Below, piece by piece: positions 33,441-41,657 of a stretch of 64,000 nucleotides of DNA. The notes beneath the pieces were generated by a model, which worked only from the letters and a program-made list of their open reading frames with translations, made no database searches and was not told where the DNA came from. The first letter of the stretch is position 1. Each line of letters starts with the position of its first letter. Position numbers and translations under genes: made by a program. Source of the DNA: JAPWJZ01 sp041287865 (GTDB lineage Bacteria; Pseudomonadota; Alphaproteobacteria; Micavibrionales; UBA2020); contig JBGGMV010000037.1 of the NCBI GenBank assembly GCA_041287865.1, positions 10,832 through 74,831 on the forward strand, in the 5' to 3' direction.

Positions 33441-34313
33441 ATGAATCAGGAAGATAGCGTGCAGGACGTCCTTATTTGTCAAAAACCGCCCAAACAGGCC
33501 GCCCCGCTGGTGCTGGACAGCCCGCATAGCGGCAATGTTTACCCTAAGGACTTCAAATACGACTGCCCCAAGGCCTGGCTGGCCGAAACCGAGGACGCCT
33601 TCGTCGACGAGATTTTCGGGCAGGCCCCGCAGCTGGGCGTGCCGCTGCTGGCGGCCCTTTTCCCGCGCTGCTATATCGACGCCAACCGGGCTGAGGACGA
33701 TATCGACCCGCTGCTGCTGGAGGGCACATGGCCCGGCACCGCCAACCCGACGGCAAGATCCGCGATGGGCGTGGGGCTGATACGCCGCTTGTTCAAGCAG
33801 AACGACCCGCAGCCCATCTACAGCCGCCCGCTGACGGTTTCAGAGATTGAACACCGCATAAACGCCTATTACAGGCCCTATCACAAGGCTTTGAGCGAAT
33901 TGCTGGACGCGACGCACCGCGATTTCGGCGCGGTCTATCACATCAACTGCCATTCGATGCCCTGTTCACCGGGCGGGGCCACGCGCCATATGCCGGATAT
34001 CGTGCTGGGCGACCGCGACGGCACGACCTGCGATGCCAGCTTCACGCAGTTCGCGGCAAAAAGTTTGAAAGAGATGGGATATCGCGTCGCCATCAACAAG
34101 CCTTACAAGGGCGTCGAGATTTTGCGCCGCCATGCCGCGCCCGCCCAGAATCGCCACAGCCTGCAGATCGAGCTCAGGCGCGGGCTCTACATGGACGAGG
34201 CCTCCCGCCGCAAGACGCCGGGCTTTGCGCGGATGCGCAAAAACATGACCCTGTTCGTGACCCAGATGATTGATTTTACACGGAAAAATTCGATCGATCT
34301 GGCCGCCGATTAA
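33441..34313 (+). CDS. N-formylglutamate amidohydrolase family protein
   Basis: 290 residues. Family signature: LVLDSPHSGNVYPKDF at the N-terminus, RCYIDANRAEDDIDP, YHINCHSMP, and the late RHSLQIELRRGLYMDE. The enzyme releases formate from N-formylglutamate in histidine breakdown; no other hut genes are nearby, so the actual substrate may differ. It is divergent from argE with about 70 bp between the starts. Confidence 0.88.
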   Translation: MNQEDSVQDVLICQKPPKQAAPLVLDSPHSGNVYPKDFKYDCPKAWLAETEDAFVDEIFGQAPQLGVPLLAALFPRCYIDANRAEDDIDPLLLEGTWPGTANPTARSAMGVGLIRRLFKQNDPQPIYSRPLTVSEIEHRINAYYRPYHKALSELLDATHRDFGAVYHINCHSMPCSPGGATRHMPDIVLGDRDGTTCDASFTQFAAKSLKEMGYRVAINKPYKGVEILRRHAAPAQNRHSLQIELRRGLYMDEASRRKTPGFARMRKNMTLFVTQMIDFTRKNSIDLAAD

Positions 34314-34337
34314 CCGGCTTTCTATTCACATAGTATA

Positions 34338-34347
34338 TTGACATAAA
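34338..34347 (+). promoter_or_regulatory. TTGACATAAA promoter-like element
   Basis: A variant of the recurrent TTGNCATWAT element, 82 nt upstream of the gene at 34430. Downstream lies a weak inverted repeat (AAACCGC ... GCGGTTT) enclosing AGGTG/CACCT. Confidence 0.3.
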
Positions 34348-34429
34348 CAAACCGCAGGTGCTAGAACGGGGACACCTTTTCAAGCAACTGCGGGCGGTTT
34401 AACGCCTGCCATTCACAGCGGGTGATCCC

Positions 34430-35743
34430 ATGGCCGACATCAAAGACCTCGAATTCAAAGACACAGGCCTGCCCAACGATCCCGCCGTTTTCCGCGCCTA
34501 CCGTCTCTACCAGAAAAACGCCGAAAGCTATGCGGATGAATCCGGCCTGCCGCAGGATTTCCCGCTGAAGGTCGCGCGCGCCGTGCGCGCCGCTTCGGGC
34601 GACGCCAACACGACCGCGCTGGCGCTGCTGATGTCCATCCCCGCCCCCGCCTATAGCGCGGTTGAAAAACAATTCGGCGCCGACACCGTGAAGCAGCTGG
34701 ACACAGCATGGAGCCATGAGCGCACCGGCTTCGCCTATATCGAGGACGCGCCGCCCGCGATCAAGGCGCTTGCCGCGGCTTCCGCCGCCGTCGCCTTCGA
34801 CAATTTCATCGAAGCCGCTGCAACAGTTTCCGAGAAATTATTGCGCGTACCCGCAAAAGCAGATTTGAAAAAAGCAGCCCCGCAGCTGGTGCTGCCCGAA
34901 CCCCGCGTCTATGAAATGCTGGCCGGCCGCCTTGAGGGCGAGGCTGCCGTGGCCTACGACCAGAAATTCGCCGCATATCAAAACGCTTACGAAAGCTACC
35001 GTCAGGAGCTGGATTTCGTCGGCATCGTCGTGCCCAAGAAAGACGCGGCAAAGCCTGAAAATCCGGCCTTCGATGAAACCGGCCTGATGGAAGACCCGAC
35101 GGTGAAGGCGGCTTACGAGCTGGTGACGCGTCACCCCGGCGCAAGCCCGCGCACCGTGAACGACGCCGTGCTTTTTGGCAAGCTGCTGGGCAGCTTCGCG
35201 CCCGAAGAAAACCCCTCGGTCATCGCCGCCGGCATCATGCAGGCAGGGCTACAGGGCATCACGCGCGACGATATCGGCTTTTTGCAAAAACGTCTGGGCG
35301 GCGAAGTCGGCCAGATCATGGAAACCTTCAACGTGCGCGACGCGCTGATGCGCGACCGCTCCGCCCTCGACAAATGCCCCGACGAATTCCGCCAGATGGC
35401 GCTGGCCTATGGCATCGTGATGATGGACAACGCCAAGCAAAGCGGCGAACGCGTGCTGAAGCAATTGAAGGAAGGCGCCGACGTCATCCCCGAAGACGCC
35501 TACAAGGAAATCAAGCTGATCGGCTTCAAGCCGCTCTTCGCGCTTGCCATGGCCATGCCGATGATCATGGAACCGCTCCGTGGCCGCACCGGCGCACCCG
35601 CGCTGGAAAAAGCGTTCGAGGAAGAACATTCCCGCCTGCAACATTTCGTGCAGCAGAACATGCCCGAAATGCCCGACCTGAAGGCGCTGCCGACGCAAGT
35701 GATGGCGGCAGGACCGCGCCGCCGCCCGCGCATCGGGATGTAA
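34430..35743 (+). CDS. Hypothetical all-helical protein, two HD-like repeats (paralogue 1)
   Basis: 437 residues, soluble and predicted all-helical. Two internal repeats start with matching segments: DTGLPNDPAVFRAYRLYQKN (residues ~10-30) and DETGLMEDPTVKAAYELVTR (~211-230). Each continues into a helix and a loop-FG/LG-helix unit (VEKQFGADTVKQLDTAW, LQKRLGGEVGQIMETF) recalling the RelA/SpoT HD-domain element, but the metal-binding His-Asp pair is not seen. The basic C-terminus is GPRRRPRIGM. Paralogue of the gene at 36150. Function unknown. Confidence 0.77.
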   Translation: MADIKDLEFKDTGLPNDPAVFRAYRLYQKNAESYADESGLPQDFPLKVARAVRAASGDANTTALALLMSIPAPAYSAVEKQFGADTVKQLDTAWSHERTGFAYIEDAPPAIKALAAASAAVAFDNFIEAAATVSEKLLRVPAKADLKKAAPQLVLPEPRVYEMLAGRLEGEAAVAYDQKFAAYQNAYESYRQELDFVGIVVPKKDAAKPENPAFDETGLMEDPTVKAAYELVTRHPGASPRTVNDAVLFGKLLGSFAPEENPSVIAAGIMQAGLQGITRDDIGFLQKRLGGEVGQIMETFNVRDALMRDRSALDKCPDEFRQMALAYGIVMMDNAKQSGERVLKQLKEGADVIPEDAYKEIKLIGFKPLFALAMAMPMIMEPLRGRTGAPALEKAFEEEHSRLQHFVQQNMPEMPDLKALPTQVMAAGPRRRPRIGM

Positions 35744-35755
35744 TTCGGACTTAAA

Positions 35756-35765
35756 TTGCCATAAT
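35756..35765 (+). promoter_or_regulatory. TTGCCATAAT promoter-like element
   Basis: Exact copy of the recurrent element, starting 12 nt after the stop of the preceding gene and 75 nt before the ATG at 35841. Confidence 0.4.
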
Positions 35766-35809
35766 CATATTCCCATAGCATTGACGCTCCCTGTAGGGGG
35801 TGCTAAAAA

Positions 35810-35835
35810 CGATTCCACTCATTTTTATGGAATCG
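35810..35835 (+). promoter_or_regulatory. Hairpin covering the ribosome-binding site of the small gene at 35841
   Basis: Perfect 8-bp inverted repeat CGATTCCA / TGGAATCG with a 10-nt loop, ending 5 nt before the ATG at 35841. The only purine-rich site (GGAA, 35829-35832) lies in the 3' arm, so the folded mRNA would hide it. Confidence 0.45.
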
Positions 35836-35840
35836 CAACT

Positions 35841-36137
35841 ATGTCGCTCAAAGAAGACCTTATGAATTCCCCCAAGCTGGACGCGCGCCTCAGGGCGAGC
35901 CTCGCCTTCCTTGATGATGCGACCGATCCGGCGGCTCCCCTCTTCAGCCTTTTCGTGAAGGTGAGCGGCACGGGCGCGCTCGATACGAAACAAGTCCATG
36001 TGAACATCATCGCCGGCGATATCGGCACGGCGCATAACGTCTCGCTGAACGGCCTCAAGGAACTGGTCGACAATCCTCGCGTCAATTACCTGCAGGGCAG
36101 CACCAAGATGCGTCCCAACAACGGCCCCCGCTTTTAA
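35841..36137 (+). CDS. Small protein resembling a subtilase propeptide/I9-like inhibitor domain
   Basis: 98 residues from ATG 35841. The domain spans residues ~12-95: an N-terminal helix (KLDARLRASLAFLDD), a beta strand (LFSLFVKVSGTG), then AGDIGTAHNVSLNGLKELVD followed by NPRVNYLQGSTKMRP. This matches from memory the pattern V-x-V...GDI-x-TA-x-VPL-xx-L-xx-L...P-x-V-xx-I-xx-S-xx-L-x-P found before subtilisin-like catalytic domains. No protease domain follows, so it may be a free-standing inhibitor or chaperone-like domain. The next gene starts 12 nt later. Confidence 0.65.
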   Translation: MSLKEDLMNSPKLDARLRASLAFLDDATDPAAPLFSLFVKVSGTGALDTKQVHVNIIAGDIGTAHNVSLNGLKELVDNPRVNYLQGSTKMRPNNGPRF

Positions 36138-36149
36138 GGAGCAATCCCC

Positions 36150-37493
36150 ATGACCGATTACCGCGAAACAGGCCTGCCGCAGGACCCGACCGTTTTCAGG
36201 GCCTTCAAGACCTACGAGAAAAACGCGAAAGACGCCGCCGCCGAACTGGGCCTGTCGGAAGATTTCCCCGTGCGCGTGGCGCAGGCGATCAATACGACCA
36301 TGGCAGCCGACAGCACGCTGCTATCTGCCGCGCTTCTTTCCGTCGTGCCGCGCCCGTCGTGGGATATCATCGAGAAAAACTTCGGCAAGGCCACGACCGC
36401 CCTGATGGAAGAAGCCGACCTGCACAATCGCACCGGATACGCCTATATCGACCAGGCGTCGGAGCCCGTGAAGGCGATCGCGCTGGCATCGGCCATCGCT
36501 GCTTTCAGCGAATTCAAGACGATTTCCGAAGGCATCGAGCAGGCGGTGACGAAAGTCATCAGCGGGCAGGCGCCGATGGAATCGCTGCAGCAGAAAATGA
36601 TGATGATGCCGAACGTGGAGGTCTATGCGCACCTGCAAAAGGCCCTCTCGGACAAGAGCGGCTCGCCCGCACTGGAAGCGCTGTTCCAGGAACGTTTCGA
36701 CGCTTTCCGCGAAGCGCGCGAAGCACATAACGAAAAACTGGCCGAGATGGGCATCGTCTTCACCATGCCGGGCCAGCCGATGCCGGGCATGGCATCCGCC
36801 GAACTCCGCTTCCCCGCGTTTGAGGACACCGGCCTGCTGGACGACGCCAAGGTGCGCGCCGTTTACGAGGTCATCACCAACCACCCCCGCGTTCAGCCCG
36901 ATGATTTCGAGGGCGCGCTGGCGGCCGCGAAAATGCTGTCGGAACTGCCCGCATCGAAAAACCCGACCGCGATTGCCGGCGCTTTGCTTGATGTCGGCCT
37001 GCGTTCGCTCGGCCCCGACGACCATCAGTTCCTGAAAACGAAAATCGACTGGGATGTGCTGGAACTGCTCTCCGCCCATAGCGTGCGCGACCCGCTCACC
37101 CCTGCCGCGCTGAAAGCAGCGCCGGAGGAATTCCAGCAGATCGTGATCGCCAATGCGACAGCTGCCCTCGGCCACGCCAAGGAAGGCATCAAGGGCGCTC
37201 TTGAATCACTCGACCAGCAGGATTTTGCCATGCCGGAAGAAATGACCATGCCGCCCGAGCTGAAAATGATGATGAAGATGCAGGCCTTGCAGCAGCTCGA
37301 TATGCTGGCCGCAATGTCGCGCCACATGATCGGCCCGGTGCTGGGCCACACGGCTGCGCCCGAGCTTGAAAAAGCCTACGAGCAGAGCCTGAAAGACGCG
37401 CAGCAATTCATCCGCGACAACGCGCCGAAGCAGCAAAAACTGCTGCCCCCGCCGCCCCGCAAAAAGCCCGGCAACGATTTCACGTTTGACTGA
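36150..37493 (+). CDS. Hypothetical all-helical protein, two HD-like repeats (paralogue 2)
   Basis: 447-residue paralogue of the protein at 34430. It opens with ETGLPQDPTVFRAFKTYEKN and repeats the theme at ~residue 228 with DTGLLDDAKVRAVYEVITNH. The FG-helix element (IIEKNFGKATTALMEEADL) recurs, again without an obvious HD metal pair. The C-terminal third holds a Met-rich helix (MPEEMTMPPELKMMMKM). Ribosome site AAGGAG. Expressed with the small gene before it. It ends directly against the convergent lipoprotein gene with no spacer. Confidence 0.77.
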   Translation: MTDYRETGLPQDPTVFRAFKTYEKNAKDAAAELGLSEDFPVRVAQAINTTMAADSTLLSAALLSVVPRPSWDIIEKNFGKATTALMEEADLHNRTGYAYIDQASEPVKAIALASAIAAFSEFKTISEGIEQAVTKVISGQAPMESLQQKMMMMPNVEVYAHLQKALSDKSGSPALEALFQERFDAFREAREAHNEKLAEMGIVFTMPGQPMPGMASAELRFPAFEDTGLLDDAKVRAVYEVITNHPRVQPDDFEGALAAAKMLSELPASKNPTAIAGALLDVGLRSLGPDDHQFLKTKIDWDVLELLSAHSVRDPLTPAALKAAPEEFQQIVIANATAALGHAKEGIKGALESLDQQDFAMPEEMTMPPELKMMMKMQALQQLDMLAAMSRHMIGPVLGHTAAPELEKAYEQSLKDAQQFIRDNAPKQQKLLPPPPRKKPGNDFTFD

Positions 37494-38030
37494 TTAGTCG
37501 AGCTTCTTGAGGTTTTGTTCCGAGAAGGCGCAAGTGATCGACGCGCCGCGCACCAGTTCGGGCACATCGAAGGTGCGCTTCAGCCCCGCCGCCAGGTCGT
37601 CGTCCAGCGCGTAAAGGCTGGTGCAGGCGATACGCGCATCAGGCGGGCCTTCCACCACCGGGCAGAAGATGATTTTTTGCCCTTCCTTGTCGAACAATCC
37701 CTGCATCTGCGTGACGCCGCGCCGGTTGTTCTCGCGCGTCAGGGTGATATTTACGCGGCTGCCCGCAGGGATCGAGAATCCGGTTTCTTCAAAAGGTGCC
37801 CAGGCTTTGCCGAAAAGCGCCGTGCCGCGGCCCGCGCGGCAGATCAGGCGCGGGGCCGCGCCCGTAGGGGCCGCCAGCGCCGCCACTTCGCTATCCAGCG
37901 GGTGAAATTGCTGCTGGGTGCCGCCCGGCCACGACAGGCTGGGCATGCTCCAGCCGCCGCCCGCGCAGGCCGACAGCAGCAGGCAGGCCACAAGGGGGGC
38001 GAAAGGGGATATTTTACGTGCGAAAGACAT
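37494..38030 (-). CDS. Hypothetical lipoprotein
   Basis: 178 residues with a lipoprotein signal peptide and lipobox (ACLLLSACAGG; Cys ~21). The mature part is a beta-rich domain (PRLICRAGRGTALFGKAW, SRVNITLTRENNRRGVTQ, QKIIFCPVVEG) with several cysteines that may form disulfides. No family recognised. The stop is immediately adjacent to that of the convergent gene. Confidence 0.75.
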   Translation of the reverse strand: MSFARKISPFAPLVACLLLSACAGGGWSMPSLSWPGGTQQQFHPLDSEVAALAAPTGAAPRLICRAGRGTALFGKAWAPFEETGFSIPAGSRVNITLTRENNRRGVTQMQGLFDKEGQKIIFCPVVEGPPDARIACTSLYALDDDLAAGLKRTFDVPELVRGASITCAFSEQNLKKLD

Positions 38031-38143
38031 GACTTGTTTTTCCGGTATAAGTTATATCTTAATAGAAACCGGACACGGGCGCAAATCTATCCGGCATCCT
38101 GTCCGTTTCACGAAATGCGACTTCAGGTAAAGGAAGCATCCCC

Positions 38144-39295
38144 TTGTTCCGCCGCGCGACACTGTTCCACTTCTTCGGCTTTCCGGTCAAGGCGGATGCC
38201 AGCTGGGTGTTTTTATCCGTGCTGCTGATGTGGACACTGTCCACCAAAATCTTCCCCTACTCGCTGCCGAAACTCGACCTGCAGACCTACCAGATCATGG
38301 GCTTCGCGGCGCTGGTGGGGATTTTCGTTTCCATCATCGCGCACGAAGTCGCCCATGCGGTGATCGCCGAATATTATCATATGCCGATCGAGAGCATCAC
38401 GCTCTTCATCTTCGGCGGCGTGGCCGAAATGCGCGGCGACCCCAGTCACCCCAAGGGCGAATTCCTGATGGCCATCGCGGGGCCGGTGATGAGCGGGCTG
38501 ATGGGCCTGTTTTTCTGGGCGGCGGCGGAACTGTACCAGCTGTACTTCCGGCCTGGCCCCACGACGGAAGTTTTAATCTACCTTGGCAATATCAACCTGC
38601 TGATCGCGGTCTTCAACATGGTGCCGGCCTTCCCGCTCGACGGCGGCCGCGCGCTCCGCGCCGTGATCTGGAAGATGAAGAACAATCTGGTTCTTGCGAC
38701 GCGCATCGCCTCGAACCTCGGCGCTGCCTTCGCCTACGGGCTGATGGCCTATGCGTGCTATAAAGTCGTCTGGTGGAACCAGCTGGGCGCGGCCTTCTGG
38801 TGGGGGATGCTGGGCTATTTCGTGCTGGCCGCCGGCTCCTACGCGGTGAAGCAGACGGAAAACCGCTCGCTGCTGGGCGCCGAAACGGTGTCACGCTTTA
38901 TGCACGACCAGATCGTGCCCGTCTCCCCCGACCTTGTGCTGAACGACCTTGTCGAAAATTTCGTCTCGAAACATTACCAGCGCGTCTATCCCGTGGTGGA
39001 CAGGGGCCAGCTGGTGGGCGTTATCACGCTGCAGTCCCTGCTGTCGATGGACAGGTCGAAATGGCTCTGGCTGCATGTCAGCAGCGTGATGGAGCCGGTG
39101 ACCGCAGACAATACCGTGTCGTCATCCTATAACGCCGCCGAAGCGCTCGACCTGATGCAGCGCCACCAGCGCGACCAGTTGCTCATCGCCGACGACGGCA
39201 AATTCATGGGGGCGGTCGCGCTCCGCGACCTCGCGGCTTTCCTGTCGATCACCAAGAAGATCGATTACAACAAGCCTGTCGTTCACAGTAAATAA
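38144..39295 (+). CDS. Site-2 protease family metalloprotease (M50) with CBS domains
   Basis: 383 residues starting at a TTG that has AAAGGAAG 7 nt upstream. Membrane metalloprotease core: SIIAHEVAHAVIAEYY (HExxH at 67-71) and NMVPAFPLDGGRALRA with the third ligand Asp, then a C-terminal pair of CBS domains (from about residue 255: FMHDQIVPVSPDLVLNDLVE and VMEPVTADNTVSSSYNAAEA). Such proteins (like SpoIVFB/Rip3) cut membrane proteins, with activity gated by nucleotides bound to CBS. The target is unknown. It ends one base before the convergent pyrE stop. Confidence 0.9.
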   Translation: MFRRATLFHFFGFPVKADASWVFLSVLLMWTLSTKIFPYSLPKLDLQTYQIMGFAALVGIFVSIIAHEVAHAVIAEYYHMPIESITLFIFGGVAEMRGDPSHPKGEFLMAIAGPVMSGLMGLFFWAAAELYQLYFRPGPTTEVLIYLGNINLLIAVFNMVPAFPLDGGRALRAVIWKMKNNLVLATRIASNLGAAFAYGLMAYACYKVVWWNQLGAAFWWGMLGYFVLAAGSYAVKQTENRSLLGAETVSRFMHDQIVPVSPDLVLNDLVENFVSKHYQRVYPVVDRGQLVGVITLQSLLSMDRSKWLWLHVSSVMEPVTADNTVSSSYNAAEALDLMQRHQRDQLLIADDGKFMGAVALRDLAAFLSITKKIDYNKPVVHSK

Positions 39296-39985
39296 TTACG
39301 CCGTAGCCTTACGCTCGAAAGCGCCGCCGTGGTCGCGCGACCATTCGGCGGGGGCGGCGAGGAATTTTTCGACCTCGACGAAGACTTCCTCCGGATAGCG
39401 CTTGCGTGCCTTGGCTTCGGCCAGCACGTCTTTCCATGTGGCCAGCGCATGCAGTTTCAGACCCGCATCGCCGAAGATTTTCGGGCTTTCGGTATAGATG
39501 CCGTAGAAGAAAACCGAGAATACATCGGTGACGACAGCGCCGCCGTCACGAAGCGCATTGGCAAAGGCGACTTTCGATGCGCCGTCGGTCGCGAGGTCTT
39601 CGACCAGCAGCACGCGGGCGCCTTCGGGCATATGGCCTTCGATCTGCGCGCCACGGCCGAAGCCTTTCGGCTTCTTGCGCACGTAGAGCATCGGTTTATC
39701 CAGTTCTTCGGACATCCAGGCTGCGTAGGAGATACCAGCCGTTTCACCGCCCGCGATATAATCGACCTTCGAAATATCGCAGCTTGATGCCAGCAACTCG
39801 CAGCCCATGTTGGTGATTTCACGGCGGGCGTTTAAAAACGAGATCACCTTGCGGCAGTCGATATAGACCGGGCTCGCCCAGCCGGAGGTGAAGATATAGG
39901 GTTTATCCGAATTGAAATGGACGGCTTCGATATCCAGCAGCAGTTGCGCGGTGCGTCTTGCCGCTTTTTGCGTATCGAAGGCCAT
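39296..39985 (-). CDS. pyrE: Orotate phosphoribosyltransferase
   Basis: 229 residues; makes orotidine 5'-phosphate from orotate and PRPP, the step before PyrF. The PRPP-binding loop is VLLVEDLATDGASKVAFANAL, the substrate region is YIFTSGWASPVYIDCRK, and GGETAGISYAAW is present. It ends flush against the S2P protease gene. The small membrane protein gene upstream lies 1 nt away and is probably co-transcribed. Confidence 0.94.
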   Translation of the reverse strand: MAFDTQKAARRTAQLLLDIEAVHFNSDKPYIFTSGWASPVYIDCRKVISFLNARREITNMGCELLASSCDISKVDYIAGGETAGISYAAWMSEELDKPMLYVRKKPKGFGRGAQIEGHMPEGARVLLVEDLATDGASKVAFANALRDGGAVVTDVFSVFFYGIYTESPKIFGDAGLKLHALATWKDVLAEAKARKRYPEEVFVEVEKFLAAPAEWSRDHGGAFERKATA

Positions 39986-39986
39986 C

Positions 39987-40301
39987 TTACCAGCTCCCCG
40001 GCCTGCGCGGCGGCTTGAAGATCCAGAAATTGCGGAGCAGGAACATGACGGTCAGGAAAGTGATTTCGATGCCGAGACCGGCGATGGCGATCAGCGGCAG
40101 GCGCCATTTTTCGTAGGCGGCGGGGCCGAAGATGACCTTGACGTTGAAGGCAGCCGCTGCCGAGACCATCAGGCAGGCCGCCATCACCGACCAGTTGAAG
40201 ATCGACAGCGCGCGCTTGTTCGCCCATTCGGGCTGGAAGGAAAAGAAGGCCCAGGCCACAAAGACGCCAAGACAGATGAGCAGCCCTACAAGCGGACCCA
40301 T
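39987..40301 (-). CDS. Hypothetical small membrane protein
   Basis: 104 residues, three predicted membrane helices (LVGLLICLGVFVAWAFFSF, IFNWSVMAACLMVSAAAAF, LPLIAIAGLGIEITFLTVMF) and a basic, aromatic C-terminus (RNFWIFKPPRRPGSW). No family recognised. It directly precedes pyrE on the same strand with a 1-nt gap. Confidence 0.75.
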   Translation of the reverse strand: MGPLVGLLICLGVFVAWAFFSFQPEWANKRALSIFNWSVMAACLMVSAAAAFNVKVIFGPAAYEKWRLPLIAIAGLGIEITFLTVMFLLRNFWIFKPPRRPGSW

Positions 40302-40355
40302 GGATTCCCCTTAGATGGTTAAAAACGTCGCTATTTTATAACTTTTTTCCGGCCG

Positions 40356-40748
40356 TCAGGCAACTACCTGGCTTTCGAGGAAGCGCTGGGCGTGCAGCCC
40401 GTCCAGCACGCGCTCGAACTTGCGGCGCGCCTCGGGCGACAGCGGCAGGAATTCGGCCGCCATGCCGCGCTGCGCGGCCCTGACAACGCGGCCTACCTGC
40501 CGGATGCTGACGATTTCATGCGCCAGCTTGAATTTCAATGTGAGCTGTATTTTGTCGCCGACCGACATGCCGGCATAGGGGCTGGTTTCGAACGACACGC
40601 CGCCCAGGCTCCAGTCCTTGACCCCGTAGGCCTTGCTGCCCACCTCGACCTCGGCCTTCACGCCATCGTGGCGGATATGCTTGCGGCGCGTGCCGATATC
40701 GTCGTTGCCGGTGCGCAGGCCGATGAGCTCTAGGACGCGATTAATCAT
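40356..40748 (-). CDS. PilZ domain protein (probable c-di-GMP receptor)
   Basis: 130 residues. The PilZ c-di-GMP signature is present: RRKHIRHDG for the RxxxR loop, and KDWSLGGVSF for the [D/N]xSxxG motif (RxxxR with Lys/His between). Beta-barrel strands follow (KIQLTLKFKLAHEIVSIRQ, VGRVVRAAQRGMAAEF). The output is not identifiable; it stands alone between a small membrane protein gene and the ribosomal genes. Confidence 0.88.
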   Translation of the reverse strand: MINRVLELIGLRTGNDDIGTRRKHIRHDGVKAEVEVGSKAYGVKDWSLGGVSFETSPYAGMSVGDKIQLTLKFKLAHEIVSIRQVGRVVRAAQRGMAAEFLPLSPEARRKFERVLDGLHAQRFLESQVVA

Positions 40749-40895
40749 GTGTTTTTCCCCCGATGCTGAAACTTATCCCCAAGCCGATTCTATCTGTTTT
40801 GGGGGTAAAAGTTCAAGTTTTTCAACATTCTGGCCCCTGTTTTGCACGTAAAATCAGGGTAATATCAGGTGCTTATGACAAAATAGGCGTCTTGC

Positions 40896-40925
40896 TTGAC
40901 TCAACAAGCCCCCAAAGTATATAAA
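40896..40925 (+). promoter_or_regulatory. Predicted sigma70 promoter of rpmI-rplT
   Basis: TTGACT (40896-40901), an 18-nt spacer and TATAAA (40920-40925). The 264-bp gap upstream of rpmI holds no gene; its 3' part is a ~85-nt leader with CCCGC (40949-40953) able to pair with GCGGG (40988-40992) just before an ATTTTT run. This could be an attenuator of the ribosomal-protein type. Confidence 0.6.
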
Positions 40926-41012
40926 TTCTCTCCATAACAGCGGCTAAACCCGCACCCGTCCTCTGGCTCGAATTGGCTGCCTCGTTGGCGGGATTTTTGA
41001 AAGGAAAACAAA

Positions 41013-41270
41013 ATGCCAAAGATGAAGACCCACAAGGGCGCTGCAAAGCGTTTCCGTGTGACGCGCCGCGGCAAGGTTAAGTCCCGCCCCGCGCACAAGC
41101 GCCACCGCCTCACCAGCAAATCCAGCCGCATGAAGAGAGAAGGACGCTCGACGCTCATCGTTCGCGATGAAGACGCCAAGATCATTCTCGACAACTTCCT
41201 GCCCTACCAGCTGAAGTACACGCGCAAGAAAAAGCGTTACGTCGCTAAGAACAAGAAGGAGGCCGCATAA
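41013..41270 (+). CDS. rpmI: 50S ribosomal protein L35, C-terminally extended
   Basis: 85 residues. The first 66 match L35 (MPKMKTHKGAAKRFRVTRRG, with the KSRPAHKRH core and DNFLPYQ at the usual end). A further ~19 basic residues (LKYTRKKKRYVAKNKKEAA) extend past the normal C-terminus of about 65 residues. Ribosome site AAGGA at 41001. The final base overlaps the start of rplT (TAATG). Confidence 0.95.
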   Translation: MPKMKTHKGAAKRFRVTRRGKVKSRPAHKRHRLTSKSSRMKREGRSTLIVRDEDAKIILDNFLPYQLKYTRKKKRYVAKNKKEAA

Positions 41271-41641
41271 TGGCACGCGTCAAAGGGGGCACAGCCTCCA
41301 TCAACCGCCACAAGAAAGTCCTGAAGCTCGCAAAAGGCTATCGCGGCCGCAGCAGCAAATGCTTCCGCTCCGCGCTGGGACGTCTTGAAAAGGCTCTCCG
41401 TTACGCTTACCGCGACCGTCGCAACAAGAAGCGCGACTTCCGCGGTCTCTGGATCCAGCGCATCAACGCAGGCGCGCGCCTGCACGGCCTGACGTATTCG
41501 ACGCTGATGCACGGCCTGAAACTGGCCGGCATTACGCTCGACCGTAAAGTGCTGTCCGACATCGCCATTCGCGATGCCGCCGGCTTCGGCAAGATCGCCG
41601 AGCAGGCGAAAGCAAAGCTGCCCAAGAAGAAAGCAGCTTAA
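41270..41641 (+). CDS. rplT: 50S ribosomal protein L20
   Basis: 123 residues; binds 23S rRNA early in 50S assembly and in many bacteria represses its own operon by binding the leader. Canonical start MARVKGGTASINRHKKVLKL with AKGYRGRSSKCFRSA and RRNKKRDFRGLWIQRINAGA. Overlaps rpmI by one base. pheS, often next, is absent here. Confidence 0.96.
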   Translation: MARVKGGTASINRHKKVLKLAKGYRGRSSKCFRSALGRLEKALRYAYRDRRNKKRDFRGLWIQRINAGARLHGLTYSTLMHGLKLAGITLDRKVLSDIAIRDAAGFGKIAEQAKAKLPKKKAA

Positions 41642-41657
41642 GCTTTACGATTGATGA

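Noticed and set aside
35781..35840. TTG start at 35781 for the I9-like protein
   Set aside because: It would place the hairpin and promoter-near sequence inside the coding region, has no ribosome site, and adds residues with no domain similarity.
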